A DNA stretch of 40,732 nt, taken from a virus. Position numbers and translations under genes: made by a program. Below the pieces are notes generated by a model. It saw only the letters and a list, made by a program, of their open reading frames with translations, was not told the DNA's origin and did not search any database. Of the stretch, positions 17,164-24,084 are shown piece after piece. The stretch's first letter is position 1. Each line of letters begins with the position of its first letter. Location of the stretch: positions 1-40,732 of the IMG/VR virus record IMGVR_UViG_3300015242_000030; one strand, written 5' to 3'.

Positions 17164-18590
17164 TTCATCTGATCGCTGTTGATCTCATACAGCGCCTCCT
17201 TAGCTCTGGTGGTAATGACGTATCGAAGATTTTTCTCCTGTTCCCCGTCGCCGATGAGCCATGGGTCGAGATGGTAGACGGTATCCCATTCTAGGCCCTT
17301 GGCTTTGTGTCCGGTGAGGAGTTTGATTGTTCCTTGTTGAGCAAAGAGGTGCTCTGCATAGCCCACAGCTTGGTCTAGCGTCGAGCCAAAGCTGGCAAAG
17401 ACCTTCATGCACTCTGCCATATCGTAGATGGTTTTGGGAGATTGGGAGGTTTCGAGCTTGGCATCTCGCCAGTTCTCAATCATTATGAGGAGGTCTGATT
17501 GTTTGATGTGACCATCGCCGAGCTTTTGCATGATTCTAATCAATCTGGGGCCAATATCAGACCCAGCAACGCTAACGCTACGCCCAACACTAAGAAGGTT
17601 AAAGGCAATTCGAAATAGAGGAGCATTATTCCTACAGATAATGGCACTAGAATCAACAATGTCCTTAGGACTAAGCAGGTTAAGCACTTCATAATGCCCT
17701 CCTTCCTTCATCCATTTATAGCTAGGTACTCGCCAGTGCGCCGCTTCGACGATAACTCGAGGGCATCTAAACGTGATGCTAAGGTCGCGCTCTTTGCAGT
17801 TGAACTTGGCTTTGATGCTTTGCATTCCTTGTTGTAAAGCTCCACGAAAACCATAGATGCTTTGGAAAGGATCACCGACTGCACAGAGCCTACCTTTAAC
17901 GAGCTTGTCGAGCATTGCATGATTCGTGGGGTTGAGGTCTTGCGCTTCGTCGACGAGGACATGGGGAAATCGAGGAAATGTACCTCCGAACAATGAGGGC
18001 ATAAAAATCTGATCGTTATAATCAATGAGCCCTTTGTAAGATGCTTGGATTGAAGAGAAGAGGAGAGAGTCAATGAGGTCGGCGATGAGCGGCGATGGTT
18101 TCTCTTCGAGTGAGGCATGGAATTGGCTCCGATCTAGAAGACGTTTTGCAGAGGGGAACTTGCCATCGGGTACATAGCCGAGAGCCTTCGCCAGCGATAT
18201 TGCCGAAACGATATCGAACCACGCGTCGGAGGCTGCACGGCGATCATCTCCTTTAAGGCTGGCGATAGCCTCTTTGAGATGCGCTTGCGTCTTCTTCGGA
18301 TCGAGCGAGATTTTGCCGACTGCCGAGGCCCAAATCCTATGGCCGAGGCTATTGAAAGTCCTAACAGTAGTGGTGGAAGGGAATCGTTTGGACATTTCAT
18401 CAGCAATTCTCTTATTGAACGCGAGGCATAAGACGGGTTGCTGTGGCGATGCAGCTTGTACCATGTCAAGAGTTGTCGTTTTGCCTGTTCCTGCGAGAGC
18501 ATTGACGAGTAGGTTGTCATTGGTTGTCTCGATTAGGTTGATGATATCTTGCTGCTCATCGGTTGGAGAGAGCTCAGTCTTGTCCAACAT
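17151..18590 (-). CDS. Superfamily 1 DNA helicase, UvrD/PcrA-like
   Basis: The 479-aa protein starts at ATG 18590 (AGAGGA upstream, TAATG overlap with the preceding gene). A longer frame to 18848 would run through two upstream genes. It has the Q-motif region (SPTDEQQDIINLIE), Walker A NALAGTGKTTT (30-40), motif II VLVDEAQDLNP, the GDPFQSIYGFRGA motif III region, and C-terminal LTGHKAKGLEW and YVITTRAKEALYEI (motifs V and VI). It is shorter than UvrD (about 720 aa), like other compact phage helicases. It would unwind DNA 3'-5' in replication or recombination. Confidence 0.9.
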   Translation of the reverse strand: MLDKTELSPTDEQQDIINLIETTNDNLLVNALAGTGKTTTLDMVQAASPQQPVLCLAFNKRIADEMSKRFPSTTTVRTFNSLGHRIWASAVGKISLDPKKTQAHLKEAIASLKGDDRRAASDAWFDIVSAISLAKALGYVPDGKFPSAKRLLDRSQFHASLEEKPSPLIADLIDSLLFSSIQASYKGLIDYNDQIFMPSLFGGTFPRFPHVLVDEAQDLNPTNHAMLDKLVKGRLCAVGDPFQSIYGFRGALQQGMQSIKAKFNCKERDLSITFRCPRVIVEAAHWRVPSYKWMKEGGHYEVLNLLSPKDIVDSSAIICRNNAPLFRIAFNLLSVGRSVSVAGSDIGPRLIRIMQKLGDGHIKQSDLLIMIENWRDAKLETSQSPKTIYDMAECMKVFASFGSTLDQAVGYAEHLFAQQGTIKLLTGHKAKGLEWDTVYHLDPWLIGDGEQEKNLRYVITTRAKEALYEINSDQMKWQH

Positions 18591-18751
18591 TATAGTGAAT
18601 CCTCTATACAGGTGAAGGCTACGTCTTTGCTCGCCCCTTGCAGCCATTCGCCGATGCTCGTGCAGGCTCGCATACTTGGCATTGGTTCGATTTTGATTTG
18701 GACGTAGGGGCCGACGAACCAGACGACGATGAGGAAGATGGAGGTGTTCAT
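18590..18751 (-). CDS. Small membrane-anchored protein (53 aa)
   Basis: TAATG overlaps occur at both ends, with the preceding 61-aa gene and with the helicase. The N-terminus MNTSIFLIVVWFVGPYVQIK is hydrophobic (one membrane helix or uncleaved signal), followed by a short polar tail with two cysteines. Function is unknown; the overlaps argue that it is translated. Confidence 0.6.
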   Translation of the reverse strand: MNTSIFLIVVWFVGPYVQIKIEPMPSMRACTSIGEWLQGASKDVAFTCIEDSL

Positions 18752-18936
18752 TAGTGATGCTCCTCATACCGCTTAGCATATTCATTGAGCCCGGCGAGCA
18801 ATGCATCAGTCTCAGACCTATTGTCTCGGCGCGCCTCCCAATAGGCATCTTTAGCAGGTTCGATCAAAGCCTGCCACTCAGTCGGCATGTTCGGGAGGTG
18901 AAAGTATGGATTGTTGTCGTAGTATGGGTTTTTCAT
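18751..18936 (-). CDS. Small soluble protein (61 aa), unknown
   Basis: ATG 18936 overlaps the stop of the preceding gene (ATGA), with AAAGG upstream; the frame can be extended to 19011 but would lie inside that gene. The product begins MKNPYYDNNPYFHLP and is rich in aromatic and acidic residues, ending EYAKRYEEHH. No family is recognised. Confidence 0.6.
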   Translation of the reverse strand: MKNPYYDNNPYFHLPNMPTEWQALIEPAKDAYWEARRDNRSETDALLAGLNEYAKRYEEHH

Positions 18937-19145
18937 TGCATCAAACCTTTGGTAGCTAGCTTCACTACTTGATGCTGCATTCTTTTCATCAACTCTGAAA
19001 TTCCAATCCATCCCGTGGCGAGGAGGTGGTCAGAGTCGTTGTCTTGCATGTTGAGAAGGTGCCCCATCATCGCGGCGGATTCTTGAGCTTTGACGAGATG
19101 CTCGATGAGTTGGGAGTAGACTTCGGATTGGGTGGGGACGTTCAT
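18933..19145 (-). CDS. Small helical protein (70 aa), unknown
   Basis: The start overlaps the preceding stop by four bases. The sequence (TQSEVYSQLIEHLVKAQESA, then GWIGISELMKRMQHQVV) predicts two or three amphipathic helices. No family is recognised; placement in the early operon suggests a small host-interaction or regulatory protein. Confidence 0.6.
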   Translation of the reverse strand: MNVPTQSEVYSQLIEHLVKAQESAAMMGHLLNMQDNDSDHLLATGWIGISELMKRMQHQVVKLATKGLMQ

Positions 19146-19339
19146 GGCATCTTCTCGCTATCTTCCATAGGGTATTGTTGACCTAAAGTATTTTCAACCA
19201 TTTTGAATATTTCTCGGGCTATAGCACATACACGGCCAGAATCCTCCGGCCAACTAATTCTGTTACCTTTATATCCAATACGATGAAGTTCTCTGGCTCT
19301 TGCAATCAAACGGGAATAGTCATCTCTATTAAAGGACAT
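19142..19339 (-). CDS. Small basic protein (65 aa), unknown
   Basis: The start overlaps the preceding stop (TGATG), and its ribosome-binding site CGGAGG is contained in the Arg-Arg codons that end the upstream gene. The product begins MSFNRDDYSRLIARARELHR and is helical. No family is recognised. Confidence 0.6.
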   Translation of the reverse strand: MSFNRDDYSRLIARARELHRIGYKGNRISWPEDSGRVCAIAREIFKMVENTLGQQYPMEDSEKMP

Positions 19340-19668
19340 CAGAACCTCCGATTGATCTTCTTCGCTAACCCTAAGCTGGCGAGGAGCCTTTGCCCTCCAA
19401 AGAGGCCTTTTCGGGCGATCTTGGCGGTTTCGCTGGGGGCGTTGCAGGAATAATGGTCAGGCCAATCTTCAGGTACGACTGGCTCTATATTGGAATTAAA
19501 TGATTCCATTAACAATTCATCTAGCATCTTCATCCAAAATGGATATGCCCTATGCCCACTTGTTGGGATAATCCAGATATCCCCTTGGCTGTCTTCGCCG
19601 ATTTTCTCGGCAATGTCGAAGGCGGGGGCGCCTCGCACGCGGTGGAGGATGAGAAATGGCTGGCTCAT
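19339..19668 (-). CDS. Conserved phage protein (109 aa), unknown
   Basis: ATG 19668 overlaps the stop of the membrane-protein gene by ATGA; the frame stays open further upstream to 19863 but that part is the membrane gene in another frame. The sequence SQPFLILHRVRGAPAFDIAE, WIIPTSGHRAYPFW and PEDWPDHYSC resembles an uncharacterised protein repeatedly found in phages of alpha- and betaproteobacteria (from memory). It ends NRRF. It is soluble and probably conserved; the role is unknown. Confidence 0.65.
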   Translation of the reverse strand: MSQPFLILHRVRGAPAFDIAEKIGEDSQGDIWIIPTSGHRAYPFWMKMLDELLMESFNSNIEPVVPEDWPDHYSCNAPSETAKIARKGLFGGQRLLASLGLAKKINRRF

Positions 19669-19838
19669 TTTTCCCATCCCACCAAAGCATATACCGATGA
19701 CAATATCATAATAATCATGAAGGACATTACAGCATAGATATAAATCAGTACATGACAGCCTGACGTTAACCAATAATAGAACCAAACTGGAAATGTTAGC
19801 CACATAATGGGGCCTACTACCATACAAGCTCGCCTCAT
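19665..19838 (-). CDS. Small two-helix membrane protein (57 aa)
   Basis: GGGAGGAG lies at good distance before ATG 19838, and both ends overlap neighbours by ATGA. The product has two hydrophobic helices (GPIMWLTFPVWFYYWL and VLIYIYAVMSFMIIMILSS). It may insert into the host inner membrane early in infection. No family is recognised. Confidence 0.65.
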   Translation of the reverse strand: MRRACMVVGPIMWLTFPVWFYYWLTSGCHVLIYIYAVMSFMIIMILSSVYALVGWEK

Positions 19839-20125
19839 ACTCTCCTCCCAATCTTACTCTCAACCGCCTCTAATACCCCAGCCGACTCCTCCTCAGTAAG
19901 TTTGCGCGAGCGAGGGAGGTCGGGCTTGGCGGTGGTTGCAAGTAGGCTAGAGCAGAGGTCGAAGAGGGGTTTGATGTCGGTTGAGGAAAGAAGGACTCGG
20001 CCTTCCATCCGTCTGCGCGCTTCGATGTATAGGTTGATAGCAGCGGCGATTATGAAAGAGGCGTCGGTGTCTTCAGCGGCGGTTAGAGAGGCGAGGATTT
20101 GGGAGATGGGTGGTTGGTCGGTCAT
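19835..20125 (-). CDS. Small helical protein (96 aa), unknown
   Basis: The start overlaps the stop of the 53-aa gene (ATGA). The protein is alanine-rich and helical (FIIAAAINLYIEARRRMEGR) and ends IGRRV, with the codons GGG-AGG-AGA serving as the ribosome-binding site of the membrane-protein gene. No family is recognised. Confidence 0.6.
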   Translation of the reverse strand: MTDQPPISQILASLTAAEDTDASFIIAAAINLYIEARRRMEGRVLLSSTDIKPLFDLCSSLLATTAKPDLPRSRKLTEEESAGVLEAVESKIGRRV

Positions 20126-20283
20126 GAATTCACCGGCAGGTTGTAGTGGATTAACTGTTCAATCTTGTGTCTAATTGCTGTTGTATCGTAAGCGATTATC
20201 TCACCACTGTATAAACGGTCAACCTCTTTAGCTAAGGAGCCTAGGATTTCTAGGATAGTTAGATTAAGTTCATGCTGAGTCAT
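20122..20283 (-). CDS. Small helical protein (53 aa), unknown
   Basis: TAATG overlaps the preceding gene and ATGA overlaps the next. The sequence MTQHELNLTILEILGSLAKE followed by DTTAIRHKIEQLIHY predicts two helices. Unknown function. Confidence 0.6.
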   Translation of the reverse strand: MTQHELNLTILEILGSLAKEVDRLYSGEIIAYDTTAIRHKIEQLIHYNLPVNS

Positions 20284-20600
20284 TAGATCATCCCCAATCT
20301 TCGAAGGACTTCGCGGGCGGTGCTTCGCATTGAAGGTGAAATAGCCCCAACCCGTTTAATCGGAACGTTATGGTAGTTTGAGACTGTCTTAGCCTTATCG
20401 ATTTGGTGCTGAGTAGGATCGCCGGCCGAGCCGAGCTTGGAGTCGAAGGTGCGTTGCTTTAGCAAGATTAAGGCGCGGCCAAAGCCTTCAGCCGTGGCAG
20501 GGACGCGGATTGTGTGGCTGCGAATGCCGACTGGTCCAGGGAGCTCTAAGTAGAGATAGTCGTCTACGACCCAGGCGAGGGCGGCCCATTTGGGGGTCAT
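20283..20600 (-). CDS. Conserved small protein (105 aa), unknown
   Basis: The start overlaps the 126-aa gene by ATGA. The N-terminal half is beta-rich (DYLYLELPGPVGIRSHTIRV), and the C-terminal half is basic and helical, ending STAREVLRRLGMI. One imperfect copy of the GAGACTGTCT palindrome lies inside (20378-20392). No family is recognised. Confidence 0.6.
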   Translation of the reverse strand: MTPKWAALAWVVDDYLYLELPGPVGIRSHTIRVPATAEGFGRALILLKQRTFDSKLGSAGDPTQHQIDKAKTVSNYHNVPIKRVGAISPSMRSTAREVLRRLGMI

Positions 20601-20977
20601 GGCTTGTCTCTGAATTGTGCGGTTCTACTATTTGGATTGGTTCCTATAGCATCGTTATTTCGTTTATCTATTGTTCCGGTTTTTGCTGCACGCCTACCCG
20701 GCGATTGATCACTATCTGTTCCGGCGAAGAAAGCATTCGGATGTGCAGGCAGTATAAATTCAATCATAGCGAAGTTGGCTGCATCGATCAGAAATTCTGT
20801 ATTGCCTGTCTTAGCATACTCGCGGAGGCGGTCTGTAAGTGACGTGATAGCACTAACCTTTGCTGGGAAGCCCTTGACAATTGGACCGTATTTGTAGTAG
20901 CTGACAACCATTCTATCCCGCATACCCTGAACGAAGGTCTCCGAGAATTCGGTTGATAGGATTTTATTAATGGTCAT
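20597..20977 (-). CDS. Conserved phage protein (126 aa), unknown
   Basis: The segment RMVVSYYKYGPIVKGFP, RLREYAKTGNTEFLIDAANF and AMIEFILPAHPNAFFAGTDS matches a widespread phage protein of unknown function, known to me from actinophages and others, often near replication genes. It is soluble and about the usual length. It begins three bases after the stop of the DnaJ-zinc-finger-like gene. Confidence 0.7.
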   Translation of the reverse strand: MTINKILSTEFSETFVQGMRDRMVVSYYKYGPIVKGFPAKVSAITSLTDRLREYAKTGNTEFLIDAANFAMIEFILPAHPNAFFAGTDSDQSPGRRAAKTGTIDKRNNDAIGTNPNSRTAQFRDKP

Positions 20978-20979
20978 GG

Positions 20980-21165
20980 CTAATCCACCTTCTGCTCGAC
21001 AACCTCAGGCTTAACCCGGCCGATGCCGTTGCAGGCGGGGCAGGTAATGCAATCTAAATCCAGATCATTTTGCGTAACCCTTATAATGCCCGCCCCTTCG
21101 CATTCACCACAGATGCGGTGATAGCCTAAGGCTTCGGCGGAACGCAGGAGTTGTGCTCGGCTCAT
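20980..21165 (-). CDS. DnaJ-type zinc-finger-like protein (61 aa), first gene of the replication operon
   Basis: Cysteines at 19, 22, 39, 42 and 45 form CGECEGAG and CPACNGIG, the CxxCxGxG repeats of the DnaJ central zinc finger, but no J-domain is present. Such short proteins are common in phages and may mediate protein or RNA contacts. The gene begins about 25 bases after the expected transcription start of the promoter at 21196-21224, with AAAGGG as ribosome-binding site. Confidence 0.7.
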   Translation of the reverse strand: MSRAQLLRSAEALGYHRICGECEGAGIIRVTQNDLDLDCITCPACNGIGRVKPEVVEQKVD

Positions 21166-21195
21166 GGCTTACCCTTTCAATCTATTATACCAAGT

Positions 21196-21224
21196 AGTAT
21201 ATCACATTTTGGCGGAAAAGTCAA
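21196..21224 (-). promoter_or_regulatory. Strong sigma70-type promoter for the long replication operon
   Basis: On the minus strand -35 TTGACT and -10 TATACT are separated by exactly 17 bases, with TGTGATATACT giving an extended -10. It lies directly upstream of the DnaJ-like gene and downstream of a terminator, so it should drive the 11.8-kb operon down to 9411. Confidence 0.85.
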
Positions 21225-21266
21225 GACTTTATTCCTATTATCTAGGTATCATTTTGAAATTCGGGC

Positions 21267-21300
21267 AAAGAAATAGCCCCAAGGCCGAAGCCAAGGGGCT
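21267..21300 (-). terminator. Terminator with UUCG loop before the replication promoter
   Basis: On the minus strand the stem AGCCCC / GGGGCT encloses GGC-TTCG-GCC (a C(UUCG)G tetraloop) with a TT/TT internal loop, followed by ATTTCTTT. It follows the stop of the small gene at 21308 and separates the two minus-strand units. Confidence 0.75.
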
Positions 21301-21307
21301 AGATTAG

Positions 21308-21484
21308 TTAGAGCTTTCTCTTAGCTACAGCTATTTCGAACATATCTAGGTAAGTCTTGCAGAGTAGACTTAGAACAAAGTGTACATCGGGTGGTGTGAG
21401 ATCGTCGAATTCCGCACCTAGCATTTGCGTAATTCTGTCGGCGGCTTGGATGCAACGCTTAGGTTTTTCATTATTCATCGGCAT
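21308..21484 (-). CDS. Small protein (58 aa), unknown
   Basis: The frame extends to 21520, but that part lies in a terminator hairpin, so the start is ATG 21484 or 21478, behind TTTTGGAG. The product (CIQAADRITQMLGAEF, PPDVHFVLSLLCKTYLD) is helical, with no recognised domain. It stands alone between two terminators. Confidence 0.6.
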   Translation of the reverse strand: MPMNNEKPKRCIQAADRITQMLGAEFDDLTPPDVHFVLSLLCKTYLDMFEIAVAKRKL

Positions 21485-21490
21485 GGCTCC

Positions 21491-21524
21491 AAAAGGAAAG
21501 GGGATGGGTTTATGGCCCATCCCC
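21491..21524 (-). terminator. Terminator after the coiled-coil gene
   Basis: A perfect 9-bp stem GGGGATGGG / CCCATCCCC with a 7-nt loop is followed on the minus strand by TTTCCTTTT. It begins 9 bases after the stop of the coiled-coil gene. The ribosome-binding site of the next small gene lies directly after it. Confidence 0.75.
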
Positions 21525-21532
21525 GGTTGATG

Positions 21533-22105
21533 TTAGGCGAGGTCTGAGCGAATCTTCTCAAGCTTAGCACTGGCCTCAGCTAGCTGCTTACCGGTTGCGT
21601 CCAACTGGTTATTCACTAGGTCGGCTTGGTCTCGCCAATAGTTTCGATTGTCTTTGGTTCGGCTTAGTTCGTCTCCAATAGATGCCACCGACGACCTCTC
21701 ACGATCAAGCGAAGCTGTGAGGTTCGAGACAGTCTCACGCTCGCCATCTCGCTCGGCGATGGCGAGCTGGAGTTGCTGGCGCAGGCTTTCAATCTGAGAG
21801 GCTTGGGCATCGATTGTGCCCTGCTGGCCCGCAACCACACTCTGTGATCGCTCTAGCTGGGCCTTCGCATCGTCTCGCTCACGCTCAACCATCCGCATAA
21901 GCTCGTAAGCCTCATTCACATCGCCTTTGAGCTTGGAAGTCTCAGCAACAAGCTGATCAATTCTATTGCTAAGATTATTGACCGTCTCACGCACCGCCAC
22001 AAGCTCTCGGGCTTGGGCTGAAAGGCCAACGAACGAAGTTGCGATACGATCGAAGTATTCGCGCATGTCGCTCTCCGTGACGGGACTAATGTTGGAGTTT
22101 TCCAT
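21533..22105 (-). CDS. Coiled-coil protein (190 aa)
   Basis: From about residue 30 to the end the protein is one long heptad-like helix rich in Glu, Gln, Arg and Leu (for example ERERDDAKAQLERSQS and SQIESLRQQLQLAIAERD). No enzymatic motif, membrane segment or signal is visible. It contains RETVNNL and RETVSNL, one of which is encoded by a copy of the GAGACAGTCTC palindrome. It may be a scaffold-like or host-interaction protein; no family is recognised. Confidence 0.65.
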   Translation of the reverse strand: MENSNISPVTESDMREYFDRIATSFVGLSAQARELVAVRETVNNLSNRIDQLVAETSKLKGDVNEAYELMRMVERERDDAKAQLERSQSVVAGQQGTIDAQASQIESLRQQLQLAIAERDGERETVSNLTASLDRERSSVASIGDELSRTKDNRNYWRDQADLVNNQLDATGKQLAEASAKLEKIRSDLA

Positions 22106-22154
22106 AGTCGTGGTTCCGTTCCTACGGGTTAGGGATTAGAGATGGTAGACAGTC

Positions 22155-22787
22155 TCAGTGATGGGCAGTCGCTTGGGGCTTAGACTTCTTGCCAATTCCA
22201 GCAACAACACCCTTGGCCACGAGCTTATCAGCCTTTTCCTTAGCCAACTTAGCTTCGGCATCAGCCTTCTTTTTCGCGTTGATAGGGATCGTAGTGACGT
22301 CGACCTTGACGCCAGCAGTCACAGCGGTAGAGCGAGCTTCGACGTTGGCCTTAGCCGCATCGAGCAAGACTTTGCCATCGTCGGTTTCGAGGTAGGCTAC
22401 TGCCGCGGTAGTGATATCCTTGGCATCGACGTAAGAGACCCTGACCCCACGCCGCTTCATCTCGTCCTTGATGACGTTGCGGGCAAGACGCTTGGCCTCG
22501 GTCATAACCGCGCCGGAAGTGCCCTTGGCGGCCTTCACGCTAGCAAGCTTGATCGTTCCAGCGTTGATAGCTGCAACATTCTCTTCAGCCTTCGCCATCG
22601 CCGCGGCTTGAGCCTTGGCGAGGTCGTCACCTTCAAGTTTGGCAACGGTGATCTTCGACATTCCTCGATTGACCATCTCTTTGAGCCCAAGCACAAGCGC
22701 GGCTTGGTAAACGTGCTGTGGAATGAGGTCCGTGTCGATTGCAACCGTGGCTTTGCCTTTGGTGACTGGGATATTGACTTCGGGCAT
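22155..22787 (-). CDS. Ala/Lys-rich basic protein (210 aa), possibly DNA-binding
   Basis: The N-terminus (MPEVNIPVTKGKATVAIDTD) is beta-like; the rest is alanine- and lysine-rich helix, with a conserved-looking centre (VIKDEMKRRGVRVSYVDAKD) and a tail rich in Lys (NAKKKADAEAKLAKEKADK). This composition recalls histone-like or nucleoid proteins, but no family is recognised. The gene has its own long structured leader (22788-23093) and a GGAGC ribosome-binding site. A 229-aa frame on the opposite strand is a by-product of its codon bias. Confidence 0.6.
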   Translation of the reverse strand: MPEVNIPVTKGKATVAIDTDLIPQHVYQAALVLGLKEMVNRGMSKITVAKLEGDDLAKAQAAAMAKAEENVAAINAGTIKLASVKAAKGTSGAVMTEAKRLARNVIKDEMKRRGVRVSYVDAKDITTAAVAYLETDDGKVLLDAAKANVEARSTAVTAGVKVDVTTIPINAKKKADAEAKLAKEKADKLVAKGVVAGIGKKSKPQATAHH

Positions 22788-23093
22788 TCGAATGCTCCAA
22801 TTAGGTTAAAGGGCCGGCGAAATCCTAGGCTTAAACCACGACTGTGATAGCGCCCATTGCTTTCGCCGGCTTGTGCGGGATTGCACGGGGTTGGCGTGCG
22901 GGGAGATAGAATAGGCGTCTTTCCGCCCTGTCACCCTATTTGCCTCTAGCTAACGACTCCGGGTACGGGCCGAACAGGCTTCTCACTCCTGTCAGATGTC
23001 CAATGGTAATTTCCCGCCTGCCATTGGCTATCCTTCTAACTCTTTCGAGTGGTGCGGGGGATATAAACTCAATTGTAGAATTTCAATACTCGT
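22788..23093 (-). other. 306-base gap with structured leader and inverted repeats
   Basis: No convincing gene is seen; the longest minus-strand frames here have 10-16 codons. The gap holds the 10-bp inverted repeat at 22813-22870 directly before the 210-aa gene and a 7-bp repeat CCAATGG / CCATTGG (23000-23027). A weak promoter-like pair GTGACA-N17-TTCTAT reads towards the 210-aa gene. The gap probably carries separate regulation for that gene. Confidence 0.4.
22813..22870 (-). promoter_or_regulatory. Structured 5' leader of the 210-aa gene
   Basis: A perfect 10-bp inverted repeat GCCGGCGAAA / TTTCGCCGGC closes a 38-base loop that ends 26 bases before the start codon. The loop contains GCGCCCATTGCT, a 12-mer found again at 23841-23852. 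It could be an RNA switch, an attenuator or a protein site; the sequence does not say which. Confidence 0.4.
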
Positions 23094-23282
23094 CTACACC
23101 TCACGTATACGTATTGTTTGACTTGCCAGGAAGTTTTTGAATGGAAAAGCCATTCCAATTCCTCCCTTATTCCATAATACTGTCGCGCAGTTGTTGCATA
23201 ACAGCATTTTAGATATCCCAATAGAAGTAGTCCACTCCCATTCGCATTCAGCAAGTTGCTGGCAAGTTTGACACCTTAGCAT
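23094..23282 (-). CDS. Zinc-ribbon-like protein (62 aa)
   Basis: ATG 23282 follows GAGGTCC; the open frame reaches back to 23417, but that part overlaps the next gene. The product has CQTCQQL near residue 4 and CNNC near residue 29, two CxxC pairs of a small zinc ribbon, with Trp-rich strands between them. No family is recognised. Confidence 0.6.
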   Translation of the reverse strand: MLRCQTCQQLAECEWEWTTSIGISKMLLCNNCATVLWNKGGIGMAFPFKNFLASQTIRIREV

Positions 23283-23342
23283 TTTGGACCTCACATGAGG
23301 GGTTAGCCGTGATGATAGCCTGATTGATTGGGGCTTCGTCCA

Positions 23343-23357
23343 CTGAGACAGTCTCAG
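23343..23357. repeat. Perfect copy of the 15-bp palindrome CTGAGACAGTCTCAG
   Basis: This exact palindrome lies in the gap between the 75-aa gene and the zinc-ribbon gene, about 60 bases before the latter's start. It is the best copy of a motif dispersed through 20.4-25.0 kb; its position in a gap rather than a gene makes an operator role possible. Confidence 0.6.
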
Positions 23358-23376
23358 CAAGCGATGGTAGGCTGTC

Positions 23377-23604
23377 TCAATAGTATTTTGAAGCTTGTGA
23401 GAAAGCCTTATCAGCAAGCTTCACGAACTCTGAGACTGTTTCAGAGTCCGAGACAGCCTCTGGCTTGAAGCTTCGCCAGCCCTTAGTCGGATGGCAATAC
23501 CAAGCCCTACTGCCGAAAGCGGGGAAGACTTTCCCATCATTTAGAATGTATTGGCCGGTGAAGGCTCTAGGCCGTTTCAGCCTGCGCCTGCGGTATCGGT
23601 TCAT
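23377..23604 (-). CDS. Small basic protein (75 aa) with WYC...ETVS motif
   Basis: ATG 23604 follows GAGGTCGAC. The N-terminus is strongly basic (MNRYRRRRLKRPRAF), then FGSRAWYCHPTKGWRSF and SETVSEFVKLADKA. The WYC-x(5)-W and ETVS parts recur in the 135-aa protein encoded upstream, which suggests a shared small domain. The basic start could bind nucleic acid. No family is recognised. Confidence 0.6.
   Translation of the reverse strand: MNRYRRRRLKRPRAFTGQYILNDGKVFPAFGSRAWYCHPTKGWRSFKPEAVSDSETVSEFVKLADKAFSQASKYY
23430..23444. repeat. Palindrome copy CTGAGACTGTTTCAG (14 of 15)
   Basis: This copy lies within the 75-aa gene and encodes SETVS there. One base departs from the consensus CTGAGACWGTCTCAG. 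A weaker neighbour (GAGACAGCCTC) follows at 23450-23460. Confidence 0.55.
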
Positions 23605-23667
23605 TGTCGACCTCGCGTGTTTGGCACGCCAAGCCTGCGCAATCCCTATTCACTTGTCAAACAGCCC

Positions 23668-23706
23668 GCCAAGCGAGGGTACACAATACCTAATCCCTCG
23701 CTTGGC
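23668..23706. repeat. Perfect 12-bp inverted repeat in a non-coding gap
   Basis: GCCAAGCGAGGG and CCCTCGCTTGGC flank a 15-base loop in the 270-base gap between the 69-aa and 75-aa genes. No T-tract follows on either strand, so a terminator is unlikely. It may be a protein-binding site or an RNA processing or stability hairpin. Confidence 0.5.
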
Positions 23707-23753
23707 CTACGAAGTAGACCACATATTGCGGTGCACAATCAATCGATTTGTTT

Positions 23754-23789
23754 GCATACCAGCCATGCATTTCTGCATATCTACTTGGC
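23754..23789 (-). repeat. Diverged direct repeat, copy 1
   Basis: On the minus strand this reads GCCAAGTAGATATGCAGAA and continues to GGCTGGTATGC. A similar 37-base copy is at 25043-25079. Copy 1 lacks one base, so a possible short peptide frame (MQK..GWYA) is broken here. Confidence 0.45.
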
Positions 23790-23874
23790 ACGATTCTTGC
23801 CTAGCCTTAGCCCGTTCGCGGTTTGTTCCAGATTGGGGCTGCGCCCATTGCTGGCGCTAACGCCCTTAACAATC

Positions 23875-24084
23875 TCAGTGTTCGATATTTAGCTCGTCTT
23901 CAAACTGATTAAGCAGCCTAGCCGCAATCGCCAGATCACCATCCTCCAACCCATGCTGATAAGAATAAACCCGATTGTTTCGCTTGAATACCACAACAGT
24001 AATCCCATAAACCTCATTGTCAATAACCCTCGCCACTTCTTCCACAAACTCGGAGACAGTCTCAGTCATCTCACTGACTCGCAT
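23875..24084 (-). CDS. Small acidic protein (69 aa), unknown
   Basis: TAATG overlaps the stop of the 135-aa gene, whose last codons (AAG-CGG-AGG) contain the ribosome-binding site. The product starts MRVSEMTETVSEFVEEVARV, then a beta hairpin (YGITVVVFKRNNRVYSY), and ends in an acidic helix. ETVSEFV is shared with the 75-aa protein. No family is recognised. Confidence 0.6.
   Translation of the reverse strand: MRVSEMTETVSEFVEEVARVIDNEVYGITVVVFKRNNRVYSYQHGLEDGDLAIAARLLNQFEDELNIEH
24051..24065. repeat. Palindrome copy CGGAGACAGTCTCAG (14 of 15)
   Basis: This copy lies at the start of the 69-aa gene, where it encodes TETVS, 20-34 bases inside the coding region. A protein bound here could block translation-coupled transcription of the gene. 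Confidence 0.5.

Noticed and set aside
17151-18848. Longer helicase of 565 aa starting at 18848
   Set aside because: The extra N-terminus lies over two small genes with proper overlaps, and ATG 18590 has a good ribosome-binding site and the expected helicase start.
19339-19863. Longer 174-aa protein from 19863
   Set aside because: The upstream part is the small membrane-protein gene in another frame; ATG 19668 overlaps its stop and starts the conserved sequence.
22158-22847. 229-aa plus-strand frame opposite the Ala/Lys-rich gene
   Set aside because: Its length follows from the strong codon bias of the minus-strand gene; no ribosome-binding site and no recognisable domain.
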